Shown piece by piece: positions 44,845-53,261 of a DNA stretch of 64,000 nucleotides (positions within the stretch are counted from its first letter, which is position 1; every line of letters begins with the position of its first letter). Made by a program: the position numbers and the translations under genes. This DNA comes from NORP240 sp942492445 (GTDB taxonomy: Bacteria > Pseudomonadota > Gammaproteobacteria > Pseudomonadales > Pseudohongiellaceae), in NCBI GenBank assembly GCA_942492445.1, contig CALOEW010000086.1, positions 158,897 to 222,896 of the forward strand. The letters are read 5' to 3'. The notes beneath the pieces are model-generated. The model saw only the letters and a list, made by a program, of their open reading frames with translations. It searched no databases and was not told where the DNA came from.

Positions 44845-46512
44845 CTAGGCCAGCTTCTTGTATTTCAGGCGTGTGGGCTGGGCTGTGTCGTTCTGATGTT
44901 TTCGGTGCTGATCCTCGTAGTCGGTGTAGTTACCCTCGTGAAAAACCACACGACTGTCCCCTTCGAAGGCCAGAATATGGGTGCAGATGCGATCCAGGAA
45001 CCAGCGGTCATGGGATACCACTATGGCATTGCCGGGGAAATTCAACAACGCCTCTTCCAGTGCCCGCAGGGTCTCCACGTCAAGATCGTTGGTTGGCTCG
45101 TCCAGCAGCAGCACATTGCCGCCACTTTTCAGAAGCTTGGCCAGATGCAGGCGGTTTCGCTCGCCGCCGGAAAGATCCTTGACGTATTTCTGCTGGTCGC
45201 TGCCGCGGAAGTTGAAACGCCCTGCATAGGCCCGGGAGTTGGTTTCGAAATTACCCACTCTGATGAGGTCCTGGCCGTCGGAGATTTCCTGCCAGACAGT
45301 CTGGTCGCCACGCAGGGAATCACGACTCTGGTCCACATAGGCCAGCTCGACGGTATCCCCCAGTTCGATACTGCCACCGTCGGGCTGTTCCTGGCCGACC
45401 AGCATGCGTAAAAAAGTGGACTTGCCAGCACCATTGCCCCCGATGATGCCGACTATACTGCCTTTCGGAATCGTAAAGCTGAGTGAGTCCATAAGGCTGC
45501 GGTTGTCGAATCCCTTGCTGAGATTGCTGATATTGATCACTTTGTCGCCGAGGCGCGGCCCAGGCGGGATATAAAGCTCCTCGGTTTCGTTGCGTTTCTG
45601 AAACTCTTTGGAGTTCAGCTCTTCAAATCGCGCCAGACGCGCCTTGCTCTTGGACTGGCGTGCCTTGGGATTGGCTCGCACCCATTCCAGCTCGTGTTTG
45701 ATGGTGCGGTGGTGGGCGTCCTCCTGTTTCTGTTCCATTTCCAGCCGTTTCTCCTTGGCTTCCAGCCACCTGCTGTAATTGCCCTCAAACGGAATACCGT
45801 AGCCGCGGTCCAGTTCCAGAATCCAGCCAGCCACATTGTCCAGAAAATAGCGGTCGTGGGTGATAGCCACCACGGTACCGGCGAAGTCGTGCAGGAACCG
45901 TTCCAGCCAGGCGACGCTTTCCGCGTCCAGATGGTTGGTTGGCTCGTCCAGCAACAGCATGTCGGGACTGGAGAGCAACAATCGGCACAATGCAACCCGG
46001 CGCCGTTCTCCTCCTGACAGATTTCTGACCGCGGCATCCCATGGTGGCAGGCGCAGCGCGTCGGCCGCCACCTCAAGTTTTCGCTCCACGTCCCAGCCGT
46101 CGACTGCATCGATTGCGTTCTGCAGCTCACCCTGCCGGGCAAGCAGTTCGTTCATCTCATCGTCGCCCATGGGTTCGGCAAAGCGATCGCTGATGGCGTT
46201 GAATTCCTCCACCAGCGCAAGGGTGTCGCGCACACCGTCTTCGACGTTGCCGCGCACATCCTTGTCCTCGTCCAGTTCCGGCTCCTGGGGCAGGAAACCG
46301 ATCCTGATGCCCGGCTGTGGGCGGGCCTCGCCAATGTAGTCCTGGTCCACACCGGCCATGATGCGCAGCAGGGTGGATTTGCCGGCCCCGTTAAGGCCCA
46401 GGACGCCGATCTTGGCGCCCGGGAAGAAAGATAGGGATATATCCTTGAGGATTACCCGTTTGGGTGGCACTACTTTGCCGACCTGGTTCATTGTGAATAC
46501 GTATTGCGCCAT
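44845..46512 (-). CDS. ettA: energy-dependent translational throttle protein EttA (ABC-F)
   Basis: Two ABC cassettes: GVLGLNGAGKSTLLRIMAG and GIIGGNGAGKSTFLRMLVG, signatures NLSGGERRRVALCRLLL and DLSGGERNRLHLAKLLK, and Walker B LLLDEPTNHLDAESV. The 'MAQYVFTMNQVGKVVPPKR' opening and the length of 555 are characteristic of EttA. The start was therefore set at 46512, seven codons inside the longest frame. EttA binds the ribosomal E site and gates the first elongation steps according to the ATP/ADP balance. It heads the glycogen operon, 14 bases before glk, an arrangement that may couple energy sensing and carbon storage (inference). Confidence 0.95.
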   Translation of the reverse strand: MAQYVFTMNQVGKVVPPKRVILKDISLSFFPGAKIGVLGLNGAGKSTLLRIMAGVDQDYIGEARPQPGIRIGFLPQEPELDEDKDVRGNVEDGVRDTLALVEEFNAISDRFAEPMGDDEMNELLARQGELQNAIDAVDGWDVERKLEVAADALRLPPWDAAVRNLSGGERRRVALCRLLLSSPDMLLLDEPTNHLDAESVAWLERFLHDFAGTVVAITHDRYFLDNVAGWILELDRGYGIPFEGNYSRWLEAKEKRLEMEQKQEDAHHRTIKHELEWVRANPKARQSKSKARLARFEELNSKEFQKRNETEELYIPPGPRLGDKVINISNLSKGFDNRSLMDSLSFTIPKGSIVGIIGGNGAGKSTFLRMLVGQEQPDGGSIELGDTVELAYVDQSRDSLRGDQTVWQEISDGQDLIRVGNFETNSRAYAGRFNFRGSDQQKYVKDLSGGERNRLHLAKLLKSGGNVLLLDEPTNDLDVETLRALEEALLNFPGNAIVVSHDRWFLDRICTHILAFEGDSRVVFHEGNYTDYEDQHRKHQNDTAQPTRLKYKKLA

Positions 46513-46969
46513 AACTGTAGGTTTCCTGCTCATCTGACCACTCGGCTGGTGGCCTGCTTTGATTCGGGTGCTTTGAGGGCTTCGGGTTTTCGGCAGCCAG
46601 GGCCGTCCGGGTCTGCTGGCAGGGTCTAACGGAGGTTCCTTACGTCAGGGCCCGGCATCCGGACTATCGGGGCCATGGTAAGCAGCGGCACCGGTTTGCA
46701 GTCTTGAACCCACGACCTTGACCAGGTGTTAGGGTTCCAGGGAACCAGGCCCCGTCAGTCAGTCGTTTTCCGAAACAATGAGCCACGCCCTGAGTCGGGC
46801 GCGTATTATGGCACAAACGAGCAAATGTCGCGCCCGCCAGGTTGATGCAGGCAGGTTGACAGGATACTGCCAGTGCCGGCGCAATTGGGATGCCGCACTT
46901 CTCATCATCATGTAGAATACGCGCTTTTCCTGATCCCACCACCCAGACACTGCGCAGGCGGAGACCCGA
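46513..46969. other. divergent intergenic region between ettA and glyA
   Basis: About 450 bases. It should contain promoters for the ettA-glycogen operon and for glyA. No reading frame looks real and I see no glycine riboswitch pattern. A segment near 46690-46720 mimics a tRNA T-arm but does not fold as one. Confidence 0.4.
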
Positions 46970-48223
46970 ATGTTTGAAAAAGCGATGACAATTGCCGGTT
47001 TTGATCCTGAACTCGATGCGGCCATCGAAGCGGAAAATCTTCGCCAGGAGGAACACGTCGAGTTGATCGCGTCGGAGAATTACGCCAGTCCGAGGGTCAT
47101 GGAGGCACAGGGTTCGGTGCTGACCAACAAGTATGCGGAGGGTTATCCGGGCAAGCGCTATTACGGGGGCTGCGAAAATGTCGACGTGGTGGAGGAATTG
47201 GCAATCGCCAGGGCCAGAACACTGTTCAATGCCGATTACGCCAATGTCCAGCCCCATTCCGGTTCACAGGCCAATGCCGCCGTTTACATGGCTTTGCTGA
47301 AGCCGGGAGACACTGTACTTGGCATGAGCCTGGCGGACGGAGGCCATCTCACCCATGGTGCCAGTGTCAGTTTCTCCGGCCGACTCTACCATGCCGTGCA
47401 ATACGGACTGAATCATGAAACCGGCGAGATTGATTACCAGCAGGTAGAGGCGCTGGCGAAAGAGCACCGGCCGAAAATGATAATGGCGGGATTCTCCGCT
47501 TACTCGCGTATCGTGGACTGGCAGCGGTTTCGGGAGATTGCCGATGGTGTCGGTGCCTGGTTCGTGGTTGACATGGCGCATGTGAGCGGGCTGGTTGCCG
47601 CCGGAGTGTATCCAAGCCCGGTGTCGATTGCCGATGTGACCACTTCAACAACGCACAAGACCCTGCGTGGTCCCCGGGGTGGAATAATCCTGGCAAAGTC
47701 AAATGCTGAATTGGAGAAAAAACTCAATTTTGCAGTTTTTCCCGAGAGTCAGGGCGGTCCGTTGATGCACGTAATTGCCGCCAAGGCCGTCTGTTTCAAG
47801 GAGGCGATGAGCGAGGAGTTCCGGACCTACCAGGCGCAGGTGGTCAAGAATGCCAGGGTGATGGCCAGTGGATTCATGGCGCGAGGATTCGATGTCGTTT
47901 CCGGTGGAACCGACGATCATCTTTTCCTGTTGAGCCTTATCAAGCAGGAAATTACCGGCAAAGATGCAGATGCCGCGTTAGGGCGCGCTAACATAACTGT
48001 CAACAAGAATGCCGTGCCGAACGACCCGCGTTCACCGTTTGTTACCAGTGGCCTGCGTATCGGGACTCCAGCAGCCACTACACGGGGCTTTGGGGAAGCC
48101 GAATTTGCCGAGTTGACCGGGTGGATGTGTGACATACTGGATGACATTAACAATGAAGGCAAGATTGCCGAAGTAAAGGACAAGGTCAAGGCGCTCTGTG
48201 CCCGCTTTCCGGTTTACAGGTAG
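46970..48223 (+). CDS. glyA: serine hydroxymethyltransferase
   Basis: A 417-residue pyridoxal-phosphate enzyme interconverting serine and glycine while charging tetrahydrofolate with a one-carbon unit. Motifs: HVELIASENYASPRVMEAQGS, NVQPHSGSQANAAVY, WFVVDMAHVSGLVAAGVYPSP and the lysine region VTTSTTHKTLRGPRGG. GGAG lies seven bases before the ATG. The stop codon abuts a MITE-like palindrome. nrdR follows on the same strand. Confidence 0.97.
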   Translation: MFEKAMTIAGFDPELDAAIEAENLRQEEHVELIASENYASPRVMEAQGSVLTNKYAEGYPGKRYYGGCENVDVVEELAIARARTLFNADYANVQPHSGSQANAAVYMALLKPGDTVLGMSLADGGHLTHGASVSFSGRLYHAVQYGLNHETGEIDYQQVEALAKEHRPKMIMAGFSAYSRIVDWQRFREIADGVGAWFVVDMAHVSGLVAAGVYPSPVSIADVTTSTTHKTLRGPRGGIILAKSNAELEKKLNFAVFPESQGGPLMHVIAAKAVCFKEAMSEEFRTYQAQVVKNARVMASGFMARGFDVVSGGTDDHLFLLSLIKQEITGKDADAALGRANITVNKNAVPNDPRSPFVTSGLRIGTPAATTRGFGEAEFAELTGWMCDILDDINNEGKIAEVKDKVKALCARFPVYR

Positions 48224-48361
48224 CAGGCTGTTGAAACGTGATGAGCGCAGCCAAGGCGAGGCAAAAACTGGCGAAAAAGCGCAGTTTACCGGGTGTAAAT
48301 GAGCATTTTGAGCCAGTTTTTAACGAAGTACTGGCAAGCGCAATAGTTTTTCAACAGTCTG
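48224..48361. repeat. MITE-like imperfect palindrome after glyA
   Basis: A 138-base element that begins directly after the glyA stop. The ends are inverted repeats: CAGGCTGTTGAAA on the left, and CAGACTGTTGAAAAAC when the right end is read in reverse. The arms stay complementary inward (GCAAAAACTGGCGAAAAAGC against GTTAAAAACTGGCTCAAAAT). The whole can fold into one long imperfect hairpin centred near 48296. It has no coding capacity. From memory, similar elements are scattered in gammaproteobacterial genomes and are thought to be non-autonomous transposon relics. It may also act as an mRNA 3' structure. Confidence 0.7.
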
Positions 48362-48427
48362 GTAGACCCTGTTTCAAAGGACAGACGGTTCCTGAACACA
48401 AGCAGCTGGTCAGCCGGGAGAAAAGTT

Positions 48428-48904
48428 ATGCACTGTCCGTTCTGTAATGCCATCGATACAAAGGTTATCGACTCGCGCCTGGTGGCTGAGGGCAATCAGG
48501 TGCGCCGTCGCCGCGAATGCCTTACCTGCAGTGAGCGTTTTACCACTTATGAGGCTGCCGAGCTGGTTATGCCAAGGATCATTAAACAGAACGGTGAGCG
48601 CGAACCATTCGACGAGGAAAAGCTCCACTCGGGGCTGCTCAAGGCTCTGGAAAAAAGACCGGTCAGTATAGAAAATGTTGACGAGGCGATCAGCCGCATA
48701 AAGAACAAGCTGCGGGCAACTGGTGAGCGTGAAATACAGTCGCGTGCAGTAGGTGAAGAAGTAATGCGGGAATTACGCAGCCTGGATGAAGTCGCCTACG
48801 TACGATTTGCCTCTGTTTACAAGAGCTTCAAGTCCCTGGATGAGTTTACCCGGGAAATAGACGAGCTGACCAGGGGAAGCAATGCCAAGGGTAAAACAAC
48901 TTGA
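48428..48904 (+). CDS. nrdR: transcriptional repressor NrdR
   Basis: A 158-residue regulator of ribonucleotide reductase genes. The N-terminal zinc ribbon (MHCPFC ... RRECLTCSERFTTYE) is followed by an ATP-cone domain (VMPRIIKQNGEREPFDEEKL). It senses dATP/ATP and binds NrdR boxes upstream of nrd operons, none of which lie in this window. GGGAG precedes the ATG. First gene of the plus-strand nrdR-rib-nusB series. Confidence 0.96.
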   Translation: MHCPFCNAIDTKVIDSRLVAEGNQVRRRRECLTCSERFTTYEAAELVMPRIIKQNGEREPFDEEKLHSGLLKALEKRPVSIENVDEAISRIKNKLRATGEREIQSRAVGEEVMRELRSLDEVAYVRFASVYKSFKSLDEFTREIDELTRGSNAKGKTT

Positions 48905-48966
48905 ATCGGGCCATCAGGCGCAACTGTTGAACAGGCAGTATTTCAATTATTCCGGGCGGACAGGTT

Positions 48967-50163
48967 TTGCAGACTGTTGATTCAAAGAACCTGACTGGGG
49001 AAGGGCTCGATTACGAGCTGCATATGCTTCATGCGCTGCAGCTGGCGCAGCGGGCTCTCACTGCCACCCCCAATCCCCGCGTAGGTTGCGTCATAGTTTC
49101 AGCAGATGGTGACAATAGAGTCGTGGGTGAAGGCTGGCATGCGCGACCGGGTTCCGGGCATGCAGAAATCAATGCTCTTGGCATGGCCGGGGATCTGGCC
49201 CGGGGCAGCACCGTCTTCGTTACTCTGGAACCCTGTTCCCATCACGGTAAGACGCCTCCCTGTGTCGAAGCGCTGGCAGCGGCCGGGGTGAAGCGGGTAG
49301 TGATAGCCGGCCTGGATCCCTTTCCGGAAGTCGCAGGCAGGGGAGTGCAGAACCTGGAAAAGGCTGGAATTGAGGTTATTCAGCTCACCGATTTTGAAAA
49401 CCGGGCCCGCGCGGTCAACCGGGGTTATTTCAAGCGCCTGACCCTGGGGTTACCGTTCGTTCGCTGTAAACTTGCCATGAGCCTGGACGGAAGAACTGCG
49501 GCGGCCAACGGGGAAAGCCGCTGGATTACCGGGCCTCAGGCTCGCGCCGACGTGCAGTGGATGCGTGCCTCGAGTTGTGCCATCGTGACAGGCGTCGGCA
49601 CGATACTGCAGGATGACCCGTCGCTGACAGTCCGCCCGGAACAATTGGACATGTCGGCGTCGGAACGCGGCGACAATACTTTCGCCCTGTTCCGTCAGCC
49701 CCTGCGGGCAGTTATGGATTCCAGATTGCGTACGCCTGCGACTGCGCGGATTCTGCAACAGCCCGGTGTCACCCGACTGCTGAGCTTGAATGCCACGGAG
49801 CCCGGATTTCCCGGTGATACCGAAGTAATTGCGGTAGCTCCTGACATTAGGGCTGGTGTTGAACGGGTGGCTCCGGCGGCTGTGCTAGAATTGCTGGCTT
49901 CCCGGTTTGCCGTCAATGAGGTTTTACTGGAGGCCGGCCCGGCCGTGTCCGGCGCCTTCGTACAGGCCGGGCTGGTCGATGAGCTGATAGTCTTTGTCGC
50001 CGGCAGGTTGTTGGGGAGCAGCGGCTTACCGTTGGTGGAGCTGCCAGGTCTGATGTCGATGTCGGATCAGATAGAATTGACTATCAACACCATCACCCGG
50101 GTGGGGGACGACTGTCGAATTGTCGCCACATTCAAGCACCCGGAAACGCAGGCAGCCGGGTAG
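48967..50163 (+). CDS. ribD: bifunctional riboflavin deaminase/reductase RibD
   Basis: The N-terminal deaminase has the zinc site HAEINAL and EPCSHHGKTPPCVEALAAAG; the C-terminal reductase has VRCKLAMSLDGRTAAANGESRWITG and VLLEAGPAVSGAFVQ. It performs two steps from the GTP cyclohydrolase product to the ribityl-amino-uracil. The start is a TTG at 48967. The ATG at 49024 would remove the conserved residues just before MLHALQLAQRAL, so the TTG is preferred although its ribosome site is weak. Length 398 is a little above the usual 360-380. Confidence 0.93.
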   Translation: MQTVDSKNLTGEGLDYELHMLHALQLAQRALTATPNPRVGCVIVSADGDNRVVGEGWHARPGSGHAEINALGMAGDLARGSTVFVTLEPCSHHGKTPPCVEALAAAGVKRVVIAGLDPFPEVAGRGVQNLEKAGIEVIQLTDFENRARAVNRGYFKRLTLGLPFVRCKLAMSLDGRTAAANGESRWITGPQARADVQWMRASSCAIVTGVGTILQDDPSLTVRPEQLDMSASERGDNTFALFRQPLRAVMDSRLRTPATARILQQPGVTRLLSLNATEPGFPGDTEVIAVAPDIRAGVERVAPAAVLELLASRFAVNEVLLEAGPAVSGAFVQAGLVDELIVFVAGRLLGSSGLPLVELPGLMSMSDQIELTINTITRVGDDCRIVATFKHPETQAAG

Positions 50164-50286
50164 CAGGATGACCTGCAGGCTGCACCGGTCGGTTTCGGGT
50201 TTACCAATCCGGGCCTGACATGCCGCATCAAGTGCCAGTAGCGAGACCGCAGCAGTGACCAGTTGCCGCTGGTGGGTTTGGAGAAT

Positions 50287-50961
50287 ATGTTCACAGGAAT
50301 AATAGAGGCTGTTGGAAAAGTAGCCAGTCTCGTTCAGAAAAATAATGAATGGCGGCTTACTGTCGACAGTGGCTGCCTGGATCTGTCGGATGTGAAACCG
50401 GGTGACAGCATCGCTGTGAGTGGTGCCTGTCTGACGGTCGTGGCGCTTGACGATCGGGGGTTCGAGGCGGATGTCTCCAATGAAACCATGAGCCTGACAA
50501 GTCTCGGTTTGCTGGGCAAGGGATCGGCGGTAAACCTTGAAAAGTCGCTGACACTTTCCAGCAGGCTTGGCGGCCACCTGGTGAGCGGTCACGTGGACGG
50601 ACTCGGGGAACTGGAAAGCCAGGAACCTGATGGCAGGAGCTGGCGGCTCGGATTCAAGGCTCCGGACCAACTGGCCCGTTATATAGCGACCAAGGGGTCC
50701 ATCTGTATTGACGGCACCAGCCTGACGATCAACTCCGTAGAAGGGGCCAGGTTTACGGTTAATATAATTCCTCACACGCAGCAGGAAACCGTTATCAGGC
50801 ACTATCGTCCCGGCACACGTGTAAACCTGGAAGTGGATCTGGTCAGCCGCTACCTGGAGCGGCTGCTGCTGGGAAGTGCGGCAGCAGATCCGGGTCGGAA
50901 TTCAAAAGCACTGACCAGAGAATTTTTGACCGGACATGGCTTTGGTGGCGACAATGATTGA
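50287..50961 (+). CDS. ribE: riboflavin synthase, alpha subunit
   Basis: A 224-residue protein with two lumazine-binding barrels: MFTGIIEAVGKVASLV at the start, and GGHLVSGHVDGLGELE opening the second. It converts two lumazine molecules into riboflavin plus a pyrimidine. The ATG at 50287 follows GGAG and gives the canonical MFTGIIE start; an in-frame upstream start is not needed. The 3' end lies 28 bases before the next gene's start. Confidence 0.95.
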   Translation: MFTGIIEAVGKVASLVQKNNEWRLTVDSGCLDLSDVKPGDSIAVSGACLTVVALDDRGFEADVSNETMSLTSLGLLGKGSAVNLEKSLTLSSRLGGHLVSGHVDGLGELESQEPDGRSWRLGFKAPDQLARYIATKGSICIDGTSLTINSVEGARFTVNIIPHTQQETVIRHYRPGTRVNLEVDLVSRYLERLLLGSAAADPGRNSKALTREFLTGHGFGGDND

Positions 50962-50989
50962 AGGACTTGCACACGGGCGACAGGACTCG

Positions 50990-52096
50990 ATGGAGCTTAA
51001 CAGCACCGAAGAACTGATTGAAGATATCCGCCAGGGAAAGATGGTTGTTCTCATGGATGACGAAGACCGGGAGAACGAAGGCGATCTGGTGATTGCCGCC
51101 GAGCGCGTGCGCACTGAAGACATCAATTTCATGGCTACCAATGCCAGAGGGCTGATCTGCCTGACCCTGACCCAGGAGCGCTGTCAATTTCTCAAGCTGC
51201 CGCTGATGGTGCACTCCAACCAGACCCCCTTCAACACCAACTTCACGGTCTCTATCGAAGCCGCAATGGGGGTGACAACCGGGATATCCGCGGCAGACCG
51301 GGCTCGCACCATTCAGGTTGCTGTGGCACGGGACTCCAGGCCCGAGGATATTGTGCAGCCCGGGCATATTTTTCCCATCATGGCGCAGCCCGGCGGAGTA
51401 TTACGCCGGGCCGGCCATACCGAAGCCGGTTGTGATCTGGCGCGACTGGCAGGATACAGCCCGGCGGCAGCAATCGTCGAAATCATGAATGAAGATGGCA
51501 CCATGGCAAGGCGCCAGGACCTGGAAAAATTCGCTGCCAGGCATCAGATGAAGATTGGCACCATTACCGATCTGATTCACTATCGGATCGCCAATGAAAG
51601 GACTGTGAACAGGCAGGAAACTCATGATTTACCCACCGAATTCGGAGTTTTCCAGCTCCACACCTACCATGATTCCATCACCGGTTCGACCCACCTGGCA
51701 TTTACCCGCGGCGACATTGTGGCCGAGGAGCCGGTCCTGGTCCGAGTCCACATCCCCAATACCCTGCGTGATGTCTGTCAGGCTTACAATGCCGCTGGTA
51801 CCAGCTGGTCCTTCAGTAAGGCTCTTGAGAGAATCGCCGCGGAGGGCAAGGGCGTGGCGGTTTTACTTTCCGGCGATGACTACCGGGAGGATGTACACAG
51901 CACTCTGGCTGCCATGTTGGATACAGAACGCCTTCCCGGGTCGGGAACCCGGACCGGGGTGGACCTGACCATAGGAACCGGGTCGCAGATTCTACGCGAT
52001 CTCGGGGTTGGCAGGATGCGCCTGTTGAGCTATCCGGCGCGCTTCGCTATTTCAGGCTTTGACCTGGAAGTTGTAGAATTCGTACCTTTCGAATGA
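50990..52096 (+). CDS. ribB: RibB with degenerate RibA-like domain (RibBX)
   Basis: The N-terminal part (to about residue 200) is 3,4-dihydroxy-2-butanone-4-phosphate synthase: VVLMDDEDRENEGDLVIAAE, FMATNARGLICLTL and QPGGVLRRAGHTEAGCDLARLAG. The C-terminal part has the GTP cyclohydrolase II fold. However, the zinc and GTP motif ECLTGDxxxSxRCDCG is replaced by PNTLRDVCQAYNAAG, so the cyclohydrolase is surely inactive. A separate, intact ribA lies at 54828. This RibBX form is known in gammaproteobacteria. The ATG at 50990 follows AGGAC and gives MELNSTEELIEDI. Confidence 0.92.
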   Translation: MELNSTEELIEDIRQGKMVVLMDDEDRENEGDLVIAAERVRTEDINFMATNARGLICLTLTQERCQFLKLPLMVHSNQTPFNTNFTVSIEAAMGVTTGISAADRARTIQVAVARDSRPEDIVQPGHIFPIMAQPGGVLRRAGHTEAGCDLARLAGYSPAAAIVEIMNEDGTMARRQDLEKFAARHQMKIGTITDLIHYRIANERTVNRQETHDLPTEFGVFQLHTYHDSITGSTHLAFTRGDIVAEEPVLVRVHIPNTLRDVCQAYNAAGTSWSFSKALERIAAEGKGVAVLLSGDDYREDVHSTLAAMLDTERLPGSGTRTGVDLTIGTGSQILRDLGVGRMRLLSYPARFAISGFDLEVVEFVPFE

Positions 52097-52171
52097 CAGT
52101 GCCGACAGGGAAATCTGCCGTCAGGGCGGCAACACCGGCATATTTATTCAGACCGCGGGGCGGCAACTCTT

Positions 52172-52657
52172 ATGGTTAATATGGCTAACATCAAAACGAT
52201 TGCAGGGGAATACAGCACAGGCTCGGCGAATTTTGCCCTGGTAGTGTCGCGTTTCAACAGTTTTATCGTCGACCACCTGGTGGCGGGCGCGGTGGAAGCC
52301 CTGGTCCGACACGGAGTACTGGAAAAAGATATCACCATCATCAGGGCGCCCGGTGCCTTCGAGCTGCCGCTGGTCACCCGACAGGCTCTGGCCACCGGGA
52401 ATTTTGACGCGATCGTGGCGCTCGGTGCGGTGATACGTGGGGGTACGCCTCATTTTGAATACGTTGCCGGGGAATGCGTCAAGGGACTGAGCCGGGTAAG
52501 CCTCGATAGCGGGGTGCCGGTGGCTTTCGGCGTTCTGACAGTGGACACCATAGAACAGGCGATCGAAAGAGCCGGTACCAAGGCTGGCAACAAGGGCGCG
52601 GAAGCCGCCCTGTCGGCACTGGAGACGCTCAGTGTCCTGCGTAAGCTGCAGGGTTGA
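52172..52657 (+). CDS. ribH: 6,7-dimethyl-8-ribityllumazine synthase
   Basis: A 161-residue lumazine synthase that condenses the ribityl-amino-uracil with the RibB product. Motifs: VVSRFNSFIVDHLVAGAVEAL, IRAPGAFELPLVTRQ, IVALGAVIRGGTPHFEYVAGE and PVAFGVLTVDTIEQAIERAG. Two in-frame ATGs three codons apart (52172, 52181) are possible starts. It lies between ribBX and nusB, the usual order. Confidence 0.96.
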   Translation: MVNMANIKTIAGEYSTGSANFALVVSRFNSFIVDHLVAGAVEALVRHGVLEKDITIIRAPGAFELPLVTRQALATGNFDAIVALGAVIRGGTPHFEYVAGECVKGLSRVSLDSGVPVAFGVLTVDTIEQAIERAGTKAGNKGAEAALSALETLSVLRKLQG

Positions 52658-52790
52658 GCCTGTCAGGGACCACTGCACTTTTTTCAACCAGCCTGCCTTT
52701 GGTGGCCCGGCCCGAATGCAGCTGTCACCGGCAGAAGCGGGCTGAACACCGGGCAGGAGATCCTTCTGTTACAACCAGGTTTGCCTGATT

Positions 52791-53249
52791 ATGCAACAAC
52801 CTCTTCCCAGCACAAAGCCTGGTGTGGCGCAACGACGCAAGGCTCGTCGCCTGGTGTTACAGGCCTTGTATCAGTGGCAGCTGAGCGAGGGCGAGCTGAC
52901 CGATATCGAAAACCAGTTTCGGGCCGAGTACAGCGGCAAGACCGACTGGAACTATTTTCACGATGTGTTTATGGCGATTCCCGTGCAGATTGACGAACTC
53001 AAGGCTCTGCTTTCGCCTCTCCTCGATCGCGAGTACAAAGCGCTCGATCCCGTCGAGAGGGCGATACTGCTGATCGGCACATTCGAATTGAAAAATCGTA
53101 TCGACATTCCTTACCGGGTGGTCATCAACGAATGTATAGAACTGGCCAAATCCTTCGGTGCCAGCGAAAGCCACAGGTATGTGAACGGAATACTGGACCG
53201 GCTGGTCACGGAACTCCGCCCACTTGAGACCCGCAGGCGGGACAAGTAG
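52791..53249 (+). CDS. nusB: transcription antitermination factor NusB
   Basis: A 152-residue helical RNA-binding protein: RRKARRLVLQALYQWQLS at the start, LDPVERAILLIGTFELKNR and PYRVVINECIELAKSFGAS near the end. It partners NusE (S10) in rRNA antitermination. It stands 133 bases after ribH; thiL starts 12 bases after its stop. Confidence 0.96.
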   Translation: MQQPLPSTKPGVAQRRKARRLVLQALYQWQLSEGELTDIENQFRAEYSGKTDWNYFHDVFMAIPVQIDELKALLSPLLDREYKALDPVERAILLIGTFELKNRIDIPYRVVINECIELAKSFGASESHRYVNGILDRLVTELRPLETRRRDK

Positions 53250-53261
53250 CCGCAAGTTGCT

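Noticed and set aside
46680..46730. tRNA-like T-arm on the minus strand (GTGGGTTCAAGACTGC)
   Set aside because: The stem does not pair (GTGGG against CTGCA) and no acceptor or D-arm fits.
48362..48966. FMN riboswitch ahead of the rib genes
   Set aside because: None of the conserved RFN-element segments are present; the rib genes sit in the housekeeping nrdR-nusB series that usually lacks one.
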